Assembly (NCBI RefSeq): GCF_018919485.1
Contig: NZ_JAHLMU010000001.1
Location: 1,496,893 to 1,560,892 of the forward strand
Length of the DNA stretch: 64,000 nt
Direction of reading: 5' to 3'
From: Psychrobacter sp. TAE2020
Lineage (GTDB): Bacteria > Pseudomonadota > Gammaproteobacteria > Pseudomonadales > Moraxellaceae
Part shown: positions 48,416 to 58,139 of the stretch, piece after piece
How positions within the stretch are numbered: the stretch's first letter is position 1
Layout of the letters: each line of letters opens with the position of its first letter
Position numbers and translations under genes: made by a program
The notes under the pieces: generated by a model
The model's input: the letters and a program-made list of their open reading frames with translations, nothing else
Told to the model about the DNA's origin: nothing
The model's database searches: none

Positions 48416-49858
48416 TTGGAATATTTTGGAAGATATGAAGGTGGCGAGCGTGCCATTTTAGTACATTTAGACATTCGTCAGATTCAAGATCCTGATGACT
48501 TAGGTGAGTTTGAGCTACTGGTCGACTCTGCTGGTGCGCAGCGTGTAGAGCTAGTAACAGGCTCACGCCAAAGACCTGACGCTAAGTATTTCGTTGGCTC
48601 GGGAAAAGCGCAAGAGATCGCTGAACTAGTCAGTGAACATGACGCCGATATCGTAATATTCAATCACAGCTTATCGCCATCACAAGAGCGGAACCTTGAA
48701 GCTTTGGTAAAGTGCCGAGTACTCGATCGTACTGGTTTGATTCTCGATATTTTTGCTCAACGTGCTCGTACTTATGAAGGTAAGTTGCAAGTTGAACTAG
48801 CACAGCTCAATCACTTGTCTACGCGCTTAGTACGTGGTTGGACGCATTTAGAGCGTCAAAAAGGCGGTATTGGTCTACGTGGTCCTGGTGAAACTCAGCT
48901 TGAAACCGATCGTCGTTTACTACAAACCCGAGTAGGCCAGCTTAAGGTCAAGCTCGAAAAAGTACGACAAACACGAGCTCAAGGTCGCGCGAGACGACAA
49001 AAATCAGACGTCCCTACTATCTCCTTGGTAGGATACACCAACGCTGGTAAATCAACGCTATTTAATCGTTTAGTCGATGAAAACATATATGCGGCTGATA
49101 AACTATTCGCCACTTTAGACCCGACCTTACGCCGCTTAGATTGGCAAGGCGTTGGCCGTGTAGTGTTAGTCGATACGGTTGGTTTTGTTCGCCATCTACC
49201 CCATGAGTTGGTGGAGTCGTTTCATGCCACTTTAGAAGAGACCTTAGAGGCAGATTTATTATTACACGTTATTGACTCTTCTAGCGAAGATATGCATGAG
49301 CAAATCGAAGCAGTAAAAGCAGTACTGGCTGAGATCGAGAATGATGTACCCGTGCTCAATGTCTATAATAAAATTGATCTAACTGGCGAACCTGCACATA
49401 TCGGTTACGCTAGCGAAGGTGACCCTAATCGTGTTTATGTATCCTCAAGAAACAACTTAGGGATTGAAGAGTTATCTCTAGCCGTACAGCAACTAATGAC
49501 TGGTACGCTGACCACTTTTGATTTGACCCTGCCTTATAATGCCGGACACTTCAAAAACACTTTATATGAGCTTGGGGTTATTCTAGAGGAAAGCTATGAC
49601 GATAGTGGTCATGAGTGTTTGACTATACGCCTGCCAAGCGAGCGCTTAACCCAGCTATTAGGTCAGGCTAATCTGTTACCAAAAGATGTATTGCCATTAG
49701 CTCAAGCAACCTTATTATTGCCAGTGCTGGAACCTTTTGAACAGCAAGAAGATAAGGATGAAGTCAAGCTAGATATTAGCGAAGATCTGACCTATGAGCA
49801 AATATTTGAGTCCGATAGTGATGCTGATTTAGGCGGTGATGATGTTGAAAGTCAATAA
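48416..49858 (+). CDS. hflX: GTPase HflX
   Basis: HflX is a ribosome-associated GTPase that splits stalled 70S ribosomes. The TTG at 48416 has AGGTGA upstream and yields MEYFGRYEGGERAILVHLDI, matching the family N-terminus. The 480-aa protein has the HflX N-domain (SPSQERNLEALVKCRVLDRTG, GPGETQLETDRR) and a G domain with SLVGYTNAGKST (about residue 203), DTVGFVRHLP and NKIDL. An acidic C-terminal tail (EDLTYEQIFESDSDAD) extends it beyond the E. coli protein. Confidence 0.95.
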   Translation: MEYFGRYEGGERAILVHLDIRQIQDPDDLGEFELLVDSAGAQRVELVTGSRQRPDAKYFVGSGKAQEIAELVSEHDADIVIFNHSLSPSQERNLEALVKCRVLDRTGLILDIFAQRARTYEGKLQVELAQLNHLSTRLVRGWTHLERQKGGIGLRGPGETQLETDRRLLQTRVGQLKVKLEKVRQTRAQGRARRQKSDVPTISLVGYTNAGKSTLFNRLVDENIYAADKLFATLDPTLRRLDWQGVGRVVLVDTVGFVRHLPHELVESFHATLEETLEADLLLHVIDSSSEDMHEQIEAVKAVLAEIENDVPVLNVYNKIDLTGEPAHIGYASEGDPNRVYVSSRNNLGIEELSLAVQQLMTGTLTTFDLTLPYNAGHFKNTLYELGVILEESYDDSGHECLTIRLPSERLTQLLGQANLLPKDVLPLAQATLLLPVLEPFEQQEDKDEVKLDISEDLTYEQIFESDSDADLGGDDVESQ

Positions 49859-49887
49859 TATCACTTATTAACAAGTGATGTTTTTGA
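49858..49887 (+). terminator. Terminator 1 of hflX
   Basis: ATCACTT pairs with AAGTGAT around ATTAAC, followed by GTTTTTG; it begins right at the stop codon. Confidence 0.7.
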
Positions 49888-49896
49888 CAGCTCGTT

Positions 49897-49938
49897 GAGT
49901 ATATTGGTTTAATAAAACTGATATACTCATTTTTTTAT
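49897..49938 (+). terminator. Terminator 2 of hflX
   Basis: A 12-14-bp imperfect stem (GAGTATAT with ATATACTC) is followed by a T-run, forming a second, stronger stop in tandem. Confidence 0.8.
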
Positions 49939-50122
49939 TTGGCTTAGGGTGTGTCGTCATTTCAAGCACGGCTTGTTTATTAACGACCTTATTATGTATA
50001 TAATCAAACGCGCTAGAACCACTAAAGCAAGTCGATTATTGTTGTCAAACAATGCTTGCCAATTGCGCGCTATTGCCCCCTTAATTTATGTTTTATAACT
50101 CTTGCTATAGCAAGGACTGTCT

Positions 50123-50569
50123 ATGTTTCACTCCTCCAAGCTGCCCCTATGGATGGCTATTTTATTGACCCTAATAATGGTAGTTACCGTTAGAGAATCA
50201 GCCGTTGTTATCTGTCGCTCATTCGGTATTGAGCAGGCCGCTAACGTCGTCGCTATGGTAGCTATGTTTTTGATTTTAGTCATATGGCGAACGCTCAAAG
50301 GCTTACCAAAGTGGCTAACCAAAGCCAGCAATGTGTTATTAGTCGATAGTGGCTTTGCGTTTTTGCCCGTATCAGCTGGGGCAGGCATTTTATTATTTGG
50401 GCTAGGCGATGAGCTGTGGGGCATAATGCTAACTATGGCAATTAGCACTTTGATACCTTTATGGGGATTGGCTTTATTAACCAACCGCTGGCTAGGAAAT
50501 ACGGTTGATACCGATAAACAACCATCAGCTAGCAGTGAGTCATCAACTTTAGGTAAGAAACACTCATGA
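50123..50569 (+). CDS. lrgA: CidA/LrgA family holin-like protein
   Basis: The 148-aa protein has four hydrophobic segments and the family stretch LLVDSGFAFLPVSAGAGILL (about residues 70-90). CidA/LrgA proteins are proposed holin- or antiholin-like regulators of murein hydrolase export, and some related pairs transport pyruvate. The stop overlaps the start of the next gene by 4 bases (ATGA), so it is coupled to lrgB. Shine-Dalgarno AAGGA is good. Confidence 0.86.
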   Translation: MFHSSKLPLWMAILLTLIMVVTVRESAVVICRSFGIEQAANVVAMVAMFLILVIWRTLKGLPKWLTKASNVLLVDSGFAFLPVSAGAGILLFGLGDELWGIMLTMAISTLIPLWGLALLTNRWLGNTVDTDKQPSASSESSTLGKKHS

Positions 50570-51255
50570 GCTCTAATAATATGTTGGTTGCGACCCTAGC
50601 AGCGATACTATTAACCTTAGTAGCGCATGTGGCAGCAAGAGTTCTAGCGCGGCGGTTATCATGGCTACCAATGGTGATTACCGCTTTAGTACTAGTATTA
50701 GTGCTTTTATTTATTGTGCAATGGGATTATAACGATTATTACTTCGTTGCCAAACCAGTATTCGATCACTTGTTGGGTTATGTGACTGTACTGTTAGCCA
50801 TACCACTAGCCGCAATGAACTTTAAGGGCTTACCAGTAAAACGCCTAATGGTTATAGTATTGCTCGCCAGTGTTATTGGAGCGCTGCTACCAATGGGCTT
50901 AGCTTATTTATTCTCCTTAAGTCAAGAGACTATATTGGCCTTTGCCACCCGCTCAGTGACTACACCAATTGGTTTAAGTGTTGCTAGCCTAATCAAAGCC
51001 CCACTAGCCCTTGCCAACTTGATCATCATCGTTTCAGGCTTAATAGGAGCGACTTTATCACGGTTTCTTTTTCGCGGTATCAGCGATGACCGAGTCAAAG
51101 GCTTAGCTTTGGGGCTTGCCGCTCATGCTTTTGGCACAGTAGAAGCTTGGCAAATTAGCCATACTGCTGGGCGTTATGCCGCTTTTGGTTTGGCGGTCAA
51201 TGGACTGGTCACTGCCGTTTGGGTGCCTATTTTTATCGCTGCTTTGACGCTATAG
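50566..51255 (+). CDS. lrgB: LrgB/CidB family membrane protein
   Basis: The 229-aa protein has about seven hydrophobic segments and the LrgB signature TRSVTTPIGLSVA (about residue 128) and LAAHAFGTVEAWQ near residue 188. It is translationally coupled to lrgA. The pair encodes an integral membrane complex; no LytTR or LysR regulator gene is adjacent, so control is unknown. Confidence 0.9.
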   Translation: MSSNNMLVATLAAILLTLVAHVAARVLARRLSWLPMVITALVLVLVLLFIVQWDYNDYYFVAKPVFDHLLGYVTVLLAIPLAAMNFKGLPVKRLMVIVLLASVIGALLPMGLAYLFSLSQETILAFATRSVTTPIGLSVASLIKAPLALANLIIIVSGLIGATLSRFLFRGISDDRVKGLALGLAAHAFGTVEAWQISHTAGRYAAFGLAVNGLVTAVWVPIFIAALTL

Positions 51256-51615
51256 TTTTCTCGTACCTTTAAATGATAGGTAGTTTTTAATAGTAGCTAA
51301 GTAAGGTGTTTTTGGCCCGAGCGTTACTAACTGTAAAGCTATCTTGATGATTTATTTAAAAATTTATCTGCTTTTCTGTCGTTTCTTATCAGTAATCTCA
51401 TAGGGCTAAAAGTCAATTTGTGCTATAGTAAACAACTATTGTCTTTTGTGTTTATTACAAATGGTGTCGTCAGATATCATTATTATTGCTGACTTATAGC
51501 CAATTAGATAATTTTTATTAGCAAGACTCAGTAGTGACTTTACTGAGTTAGACCCTAAGCTTATGTGTCTTATGCATAGAGCAACTTGCTATAATTTAAT
51601 TAGAAGTGATTTTTT
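51256..51615. other. lrgB / transglycosylase spacer
   Basis: In these 360 AT-rich bases I see no gene or hairpin terminator. The transglycosylase promoter probably lies near its right end. Confidence 0.3.
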
Positions 51616-52455
51616 ATGACAAAAATTAAGCCCTTATTTAGCTGCTCGTTACTATCTCTGTTGGCCGCTACGGTCACTTTAGCTACTGTAACTGCTAGTG
51701 CACACGCTGGCAATATGTACATTTTTAAAGACAAAGGCGGGCAAGTACTGCTCACTAATGTCAACCCTAGCGGTAATTTTGATAGCTTCACTAAAAAAGT
51801 TAAAGTGACTTATTATAAAGATGCCAGCAGCTACTCTAACAATAATGGCGCTAGCAATTATGGTAGCAGTGCCGCGAGCAATAGTGGTAGTCGTAATGCC
51901 TATGATGGCTATATTATAGCTTCAGCTGCGCGTCATGGTGTCGATCCTGGACTGATGAAAGCGATGATGCATACTGAGTCGGCCTTTAACCCGAATGCAC
52001 GCTCTCCAGTAGGGGCACAAGGTCTGATGCAATTGATGCCTGCCACTGCCCGTCGATTCAAAGTCAGTAATGCTTGGAATCCTGCAGAGAATATCGAAGG
52101 CTCAGCCAAATATATTGCTTGGTTGATGCGCCGCTTTAACAATAATGTCGAGTTTGCAGTAGCTGGCTATAATGCCGGTGAAGGTAATGTCGATAAATAT
52201 AACGGTATTCCTCCCTTTAGAGAGACCCGTAACTATGTAAAAAGAGTAATGGATCGTTATAATAGTCTTTATAAAGGCGATGCCAGCTTATCAGCTAATA
52301 ACAGTAGTTTTAATAACGGTAGTTTTAATGGCAGTAGTTTCAACGACCCTACTCTTAATAGTCCTAGCTCCAATCCAAGTTTACAAAATATCAGTTATGG
52401 TACTATTAATAATAAAGCCAGCTATGCTAACTCAGCTTTTAATGCTTTAAACTAA
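51616..52455 (+). CDS. Lytic transglycosylase, SLT domain
   Basis: The 279-aa protein has a signal peptide (cut after ASAHA, about residue 31), a DUF4124-like N-terminal stretch (NMYIFKDKGGQVLLTNV) and a goose-lysozyme-like SLT domain with the catalytic Glu in MMHTESAFNPNA (about residue 119), GLMQLMPATA and VAGYNAGEGNV. It cleaves peptidoglycan in the periplasm with anhydro-MurNAc formation. Low-complexity Ser/Asn tracts flank the enzyme domain (SNNNGASNYG before it, NNSSFNNGSFNGSS after it) and are probably flexible linkers. Confidence 0.93.
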   Translation: MTKIKPLFSCSLLSLLAATVTLATVTASAHAGNMYIFKDKGGQVLLTNVNPSGNFDSFTKKVKVTYYKDASSYSNNNGASNYGSSAASNSGSRNAYDGYIIASAARHGVDPGLMKAMMHTESAFNPNARSPVGAQGLMQLMPATARRFKVSNAWNPAENIEGSAKYIAWLMRRFNNNVEFAVAGYNAGEGNVDKYNGIPPFRETRNYVKRVMDRYNSLYKGDASLSANNSSFNNGSFNGSSFNDPTLNSPSSNPSLQNISYGTINNKASYANSAFNALN

Positions 52456-52507
52456 GCTTTTTAATAGTTAAATATAAGCACTGTCTATAAATCATTAAAT
52501 CATAGTA

Positions 52508-52546
52508 CAAAAAAGGCCCGTTAATTAAATAACAGGCCTTTTGTAT
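52508..52546. terminator. Bidirectional terminator (transglycosylase / tsf)
   Basis: AAAAGGCC and GGCCTTTT flank a loop with a partial GTTA-TAAC pair; both sides are T/A-rich. It serves the converging genes. Confidence 0.8.
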
Positions 52547-52583
52547 ATTATCAGACTATAAGTTTTATAAACTAAATCAATAG

Positions 52584-53468
52584 TTACTTATTAGCTAGCG
52601 CTTGGGTAGCCGCAACTTCAGCTGCAAAATCTTCTTGTTTTTTCTCAATGCCTTCGCCAACTTCCAAACGTTTAAAGCCAAGAACTTTGACACCTTCAGC
52701 TTTTAGTACGTCGCCGACTTTTTTGTCATTGTCCATAACGTATGGCTGACGTAGTAAAGTTACTTCGTCTAGATACTTACGTAGGCCACCTTCAATCATT
52801 TTTTCAACGATGTTATCAGGCTTGCCAGATTCTTTAGCTTTGGCTTCAATAATGTCTTTTTCGCGTGCTAATACATCAGCAGCTACATTTTCATCATCGA
52901 CTGCAACTGGATTAAACGCAGCAATGTGCATAGCTAGGTTTTTACCAGTATCTGCATTTCCGCCTTCAAGAGAGACTACAACACCGATGCGTAAACCATG
53001 ACGGTATGCAGCAATATTGTCACCTTGTAAGGTTTCAATGCGACGAATTTGAATGTTTTCGCCAATTTTTTGTACTAAAGATACACGGGCTTCTTCAACA
53101 CTTTGACCATCGCCATAAGGCAACTCAGAAAGAGCAGCTACATCAGTAGTGTCATTCTCTAACGCAATGTTAGCTACTTTTTCAGCAAAAGCTGTGAAGC
53201 TATCATCTTTAGCTACAAAGTCAGTTTGGCAATTGATCTCTACCAAAAATGCTTTTTTATCACCTTGAGCAATAATGATCGCGCCATCAGCTGCAATGTT
53301 ACCCGCTTTTTTAGCAGCTTTTGCTTGACCAGATTTGCGTAGATTATCGATGGCAGTTTCGACATCGCCGTTCGACTCTTCTAATGCTTTTTTGCATTCC
53401 ATCATGCCAAGACCAGTACGGTCACGTAATTCTTTTACCATTTTGGCAGATACTTTTACTTCTGTCAT
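52584..53468 (-). CDS. tsf: Elongation factor Ts
   Basis: EF-Ts exchanges GDP for GTP on EF-Tu. The 294-aa protein has the N-terminal UBA-like domain (VKELRDRTGLGMMECKKAL), the TDFVAKDDSF contact segment with the Asp-Phe pair that wedges into the EF-Tu magnesium site, and the C-terminal helical part. It follows rpsB with a 125-base gap, the standard rpsB-tsf order. Confidence 0.98.
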   Translation of the reverse strand: MTEVKVSAKMVKELRDRTGLGMMECKKALEESNGDVETAIDNLRKSGQAKAAKKAGNIAADGAIIIAQGDKKAFLVEINCQTDFVAKDDSFTAFAEKVANIALENDTTDVAALSELPYGDGQSVEEARVSLVQKIGENIQIRRIETLQGDNIAAYRHGLRIGVVVSLEGGNADTGKNLAMHIAAFNPVAVDDENVAADVLAREKDIIEAKAKESGKPDNIVEKMIEGGLRKYLDEVTLLRQPYVMDNDKKVGDVLKAEGVKVLGFKRLEVGEGIEKKQEDFAAEVAATQALANK

Positions 53469-53593
53469 AAGAGTTACCTCAGTAGTGTGATGTATTACAG
53501 GTACTTAAATTCTATTGCACGTATCAACAACAAGGCATGACGAGTAAAACTACATCATGCCTGTTGTTTGCTTAAACTGTTACGCTATAATTC

Positions 53594-54436
53594 TTACTCA
53601 GCTTTTTCTTCTGCTGCAGCAACTGGAGCTTCTTCAGTTTTAGCAGTAGCAGGAGCTTCTTCTGTAGTAGGCGCTTGCTCATCAGTTTGGTCATTAGCTT
53701 GTTGATCAGCATTACCACTGGCTTGAGTTTGTGCATACTCTTTACCAGCGATGATTGCATCAGCAATAGCTGTTACGTATAGAGTTACCGCACGAATAGC
53801 ATCATCGTTAGCTGGGATAACGTAGTCAACATTATCAGGATTAGAGTTAGTATCAACGATACCGATTACTGGAATACCAAGATTTTTGGCTTCTTTAATA
53901 GCAATCGCTTCATGATCAACGTCAACGACAAAGATAGCGTCAGGTAAACCGCCCATGTCTTTGATGCCGCCTAATGAACGCTCTAGTTTTTCCATATCGC
54001 GAGTACGCTCTAGCGCTTCACGTTTGGTAAGCTTAGCAAAAGTACCGTCTTCTGCTTGTTTTTCAAGCTCTTTTAGACGATTGATTGACTGACGTAGAGT
54101 TTTCCAGTTAGTCAACATACCACCTAACCAGCGATGGTCAACATAAGGCATGCCAGCGCGGGCTGCTTGCTCACGGATAACACCGCTAGCTGCGCGTTTA
54201 GTACCTACGAACAATACTTTGTTTTTCTTAGCAGCTAAGCCGTTAACGTAGTTAAGCGCTTCATTGAAGGCTTTTACGGTGTGCTCTAAGTTAATGATAT
54301 GAATTTTGTTACGCGCACCAAAGATATAAGGACCCATTTTTGGGTTCCAAAAACGTGTTTGGTGACCAAAATGAGCGCCGGCTTGTAATAAGTCGCGCAT
54401 TGGCATTTTGGTAGGGTTTTTATTTTCTGTAGCCAT
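53594..54436 (-). CDS. rpsB: 30S ribosomal protein S2
   Basis: S2 is the last protein assembled on the 30S head-body junction. The protein of 280 aa begins [16 protein letters not shown] at the ATG at 54436 (AGGA, 8-nt spacing); the longer frame to 54475 lacks support. It has the [19 protein letters not shown] and [14 protein letters not shown] signatures. It is longer than E. coli S2 (241 aa) through a C-terminal Gln/Thr/Ala/Glu-rich tail (residues about 240-280), which looks disordered. Confidence 0.97.
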   Translation of the reverse strand: MATENKNPTKMPMRDLLQAGAHFGHQTRFWNPKMGPYIFGARNKIHIINLEHTVKAFNEALNYVNGLAAKKNKVLFVGTKRAASGVIREQAARAGMPYVDHRWLGGMLTNWKTLRQSINRLKELEKQAEDGTFAKLTKREALERTRDMEKLERSLGGIKDMGGLPDAIFVVDVDHEAIAIKEAKNLGIPVIGIVDTNSNPDNVDYVIPANDDAIRAVTLYVTAIADAIIAGKEYAQTQASGNADQQANDQTDEQAPTTEEAPATAKTEEAPVAAAEEKAE

Positions 54437-54760
54437 GTTCAATATCCTAGTGGTTGGGTTATGCCTCCACATCACAAAAACTGCCTATCTAGCAACACGC
54501 ATTTGCTAATAATCGATACATGATTTATGTAAAATTATTATTAATGCAAATTAATCAAGTCGCCAAACACCCAGCAATTTTTTGTCATGATGTGTGTGTC
54601 ATTGGTTGGTTTATAGAGTACGCTATTACTTACGAACAGACCGAATGTCTAGACTTAAGCTATAATCAGATATAACAGATTATAAAAATAGCTGCGCTGT
54701 ATCTTACCATATATAGCTACCCAAGCTCCAGTAGTTTATTTATTGATCTAGCAGGGCTAA
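54437..54760. other. rpsB 5' region
   Basis: This 324-base spacer precedes rpsB. It is where an S2 autoregulatory leader would be expected, but I could not confirm such a structure. No ORF is credible. Confidence 0.35.
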
Positions 54761-55219
54761 CTAAGCAATACAAATCCCTATCACCACCTGATAACCACCC
54801 CAGCTAAACGGGGTAATATAGCTATTACGATCTTTTGGCAAATAGGCAGCACTAGGTGCTCCTACTACTATTTCTGGTGGGGCAATGATAAAATCAATGC
54901 CGAATTCAGTACGAGCATTACCAGCGATAGTATTCGCCACTTCTCTAGCAATATCTACTAGGTTCTCTTCGCTGGCATCGATCTCCCCTAAACTCTGTAA
55001 AATACAGCACAACAAGCTTTGGGTAGCTGAAAAATATACTACGCCTTTTTGCTCTCCTGACACCCTGATTATCCCAGTATAGTCATAGACTTTAGGCTGC
55101 TTATCAGCTGATAGATAAGGGCTCTCGACCTTAAGGGCTTCACCACTTAGCTGGGCAAAATAGTTGGAGATGATCTGTAAAAAAACTTGTAACTTTTTCT
55201 CTTTTATAATCGCATCCAT
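54761..55219 (-). CDS. CheX-like chemotaxis phosphatase
   Basis: The roughly 152-aa protein resembles the CheC/CheX family: a conserved Glu and Asn pair in DIAREVANTIAGNARTEFG (the active-site E-X2-N), and an N-terminal YFAQLSGE segment. CheX proteins dephosphorylate response regulators. The ATG at 55219 or a GTG at 55231 could start it. It is the last gene of a three-gene operon, following a response regulator gene and a CheA-like kinase gene that are both interrupted by stop codons. Its own frame is intact. Confidence 0.78.
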   Translation of the reverse strand: MDAIIKEKKLQVFLQIISNYFAQLSGEALKVESPYLSADKQPKVYDYTGIIRVSGEQKGVVYFSATQSLLCCILQSLGEIDASEENLVDIAREVANTIAGNARTEFGIDFIIAPPEIVVGAPSAAYLPKDRNSYITPFSWGGYQVVIGICIA

Positions 55220-55237
55220 TTCATAGGTCACGTCACG

Positions 55238-55600
55238 TTACTCTTGTACTAACTCATACAACGATTCGATAAGCTCGTCTTCTGAAAACGGTTTGCATAA
55301 AAAGCCACTACCTCCTAACGACAAAGCATGAATTCCTGTAGATTTATCCGATAAAGCAGACACCACTAAAATACGTACTTCAGGATCAAGAGTAATTATT
55401 CTTTCAATACATTCAAGCTCATCCATTTGCGGCATAGTCAAATCCATAGTGACCACATCAGGACAGTGGATATTGAATTTTTCAACAGCCTGTACCCCGC
55501 TGTTAGCAGTCGCCACTAGCATGAACTGTCCTCAATAATAAGCACGCTGAATACGATTTCGAATAATATTTGAATCATCAACAATCATTAATTTATACAT
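55238..55600 (-). pseudogene. Response regulator receiver domain with in-frame TGA
   Basis: Reading from ATG at 55600 (SD AAGGA about 13 nt upstream) gives MYKLMIVDDSNIIRNRIQRA, the usual receiver N-terminus with the acidic pair, then Tyr-Tyr and a TGA at 55532-55534. The same frame continues with GQFMLVATANSG, the phosphoacceptor Asp in VTMDLTMPQ and the Lys in FLCKPF, up to the stop at 55238. Only this one stop interrupts 120 codons. The downstream ATG at 55522 yields a 94-residue piece without the acidic pocket, which should not be phosphorylated. Confidence 0.85.
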
Positions 55601-55620
55601 GGAGCACTTATTATCCTTTA

Positions 55621-57519
55621 TTAAGCTGCTGGTAAGGTAATGACAAAGCGCGTCATCTTATCCAACTCACTTTTTACATTGAGCTTACCAGCATGTTCTT
55701 TGACTTAAGCTTTGATAATATCCAAGCCAACACCGCAACCACCATCTTCATCTGCGTCATCTTTAGTAGAGAACCCAGAAGAAAACAGCTGTTTTAACAG
55801 GTCAGTGCGATTCAAATTGCTAGCCTGCTCTACGCTATAACGATTCATTGCCACTAGTTTGTGACGAATACTGTCGTAGTCGATACCTTGACCATCATCT
55901 TGCGGAATGATAATGAAGTCTTGACCCTCATTTTTAATTTCTATATCGATAATGCCAACAATAGGTTTACCCTCTAACTGCCGAGCAGCAGGCGCTTCAA
56001 TTCCATGTACCACAGCATTACGTAATAACTGCACACTGATCTCTTTGATTGAAGTTCTGAGATGCTCAGGAATAATAGTTTTCGCTAAGGTTTCACTATT
56101 GAGCTGTACTTGCTTATCCTGTCTTACAGCGATATCTTGAGCAAAGTCTTGATAATAAGAGAGGAGATAACGGTTTGGCTCATCGTCTAAGTCGATATAT
56201 ATACCTGATTCTAGGTCTGCTTCATCTAGATTATTAGGGACAGCCACTAGCGGCATGATTTCAGCAGTATCGTCAGCTGGTTTTGTGGCATTAAGTGTTA
56301 CTAAATTTCCCGCCCTACTATTATCGCTACTAATTAAACTGCTATTTTTACTGCTGATAGCGCTAGTAGGTAATTCTCAATTTATACATTGGCCTAAGGT
56401 TTCGATAGTCTCAGATAACATGAATAATTCATCCAAGTGGATAGCCAAAGCCAAGAAGTCGTTGCCTGCTAGCTCGCTTTGGTTCTGTAACGCCTGCAAC
56501 TTATCTCCGGCTTCCGATGAGATTTTAGTAAAGCCGTGCAGTTTGAGAGCAGAGGACTCGCCTTTTAAGCTATGCATGTCACGATAAATCGCTTTCAGCT
56601 TATTCTCCAGCTAATATTGTGAGCTGCCAGTATTTTTCAAAATACTATTCATTTTTTCGATGTACAATTTCGTATTGCTAATGAACTCATTAATAGTGGT
56701 CGGTTCAACATTAAGAATAGTAGTAAGCATCTCGATTTGCATATCGTTTTGGCTACGTTCTTTCTCTAAACGCTGCTCTAAGTAAACAGCATCTGAAACA
56801 TCGTTGATGTTAACTAAAATACGCGCAATGCTTTTATCTTCATAAACCCGAGGAAACTTAAAGTCCAAAAATCGGCTATTGGCCCCTTTTTCATTCGAGG
56901 CATTATGCAACATGACTTTATGTAGAGGATTTAGAGCATCAACTAGCTTTTCTTTAACCCGAGGGTTATAAAGCTGCTCAATAAATTGCTGCGTGGTATT
57001 GAGGTCTGTATCAGAGATACGGCCACGTAAGACGTTAGTAAAATTCTCACCTGCTAGGCTTGGTGTCCCAATAATGGTGGTGAGTGCTTTGGAGTAAGGC
57101 GCCCATAAATTTGAGGTTTCTTCGACGAATTTTATCTGTTCAGACTTCGTTAAAGTTTCATAAGCGACTTGATCGCTACCAATCTTGACATCAACGCACT
57201 GCTTTAGAATGGTAATTTTTTCATCAATTTCTTGGGTTGATTTAGCAACTTTTACGGCTTGCGGTTGAGTAACACTAGCAGGCTGTTGACCGCTGCGCAT
57301 AGTGTTGAGTAGGTATGTATCTTGAGTTAGGATTTGAATGTCGCTTTAAAGCTTAGTACTCAGTGATACTGCAGCTCGTAAATCAAGGATTTTGAGTGAG
57401 TTATAGATACTAGTAATCAAAATATCTGAACTTAAAATCAAGAAAATAATGACCGAGATAATGATTGGGGCATAGCGACTCTTAGGAGTGTTGGTACTCG
57501 ATTGTGGCGATGCATCCAT
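55621..57519 (-). pseudogene. CheA-like sensor kinase with four in-frame stop codons
   Basis: A single frame runs from ATG at 57519 (SD AAGGAAG, 6-nt spacing) to a TAA at 55621-55623, about 632 codons. It is interrupted only by TAA at 57346-57348, TAG at 56611-56613, TGA at 56377-56379 and TAA at 55705-55707. No frameshift is needed. The conceptual product has one N-terminal membrane helix (about residues 19-38), a helical region, a Hpt-like HSLKGESSALKL (the His for phosphotransfer), and an HATPase domain (LLRNAVVHGIE, DDGQGIDY, GGCGVGLDIIKA, the last followed directly by a stop). Every one of the stops is one C-to-T change from Gln or Arg. It forms an operon with the receiver and CheX genes. 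Confidence 0.85.
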
Positions 57520-58139
57520 AATTGACTTCCTTGTCTAAATTAAATTTTAAAGATTGCAATAAGTGCAATAATTGACAAATTCCTGAGTGTTTATTTTTAT
57601 TTTCCTATCATGATAAGCCTTAAAACCTCATTATTTTAACGATTCAGTTGGATTTGCAAACCGCTATTACTACTCATTTAGAACTATAAATCTAGATCAA
57701 AAAAGCCCGACTAAAAACGACTTCCAGATAATTTTTATTCTATGACATTTTCAAGGATAATTTTTATGAAATATCTTATGATGTAGATAATTATCTAACT
57801 AAGTAATTTAGATAATATTCACTATTTTAGTAAGAAAATAACTAATAGTTAACTATTAACTTGTTAGATCAGTCTTATAAAAAATAGAATTAAGTTGACT
57901 ATTTTTTAATTATGCAAGCCTATATAATAGGGAGTAAAGGCTATATAAATAAAAACGGATAGTAGAAAAAAAAGTTTTATTGTCTATAGATTTGACCATT
58001 AATTGCAGGGCATTAGGATAAAAACAGAAACTCGAGTACTAAAAAAGCATCCAAAATCTAGCTGATTTATGGATGCTATTAACTACTTTCTGAATGCTTT
58101 TTGACTGATTGTAATCAAGAAACTATTGGTTTAATCCTA
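57520..58139. other. AT-rich spacer upstream of the decayed kinase operon
   Basis: These 620 bases are strongly AT-rich. They contain the kinase operon's promoter region and the terminator of the exporter gene (58040-58078). No ORF is credible. Confidence 0.4.
58040..58078 (-). terminator. Terminator of the Bcr/CflA gene
   Basis: AGCATCC (58046-58052) pairs with GGATGCT (58071-58077) with further inner pairing (AAATC with GATTT), followed on the minus strand by a T-run. Confidence 0.85.

Noticed and set aside
50123-51255. lrgAB as a phage holin cassette
   Set aside because: The pair is the chromosomal CidA/LrgA-CidB/LrgB family, translationally coupled and without phage neighbours.
55532-57348. 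Stop codons as selenocysteine or programmed readthrough
   Set aside because: All three stop codons occur, none has a selenocysteine insertion-like hairpin that I can see, and nonsense mutation explains them more simply.
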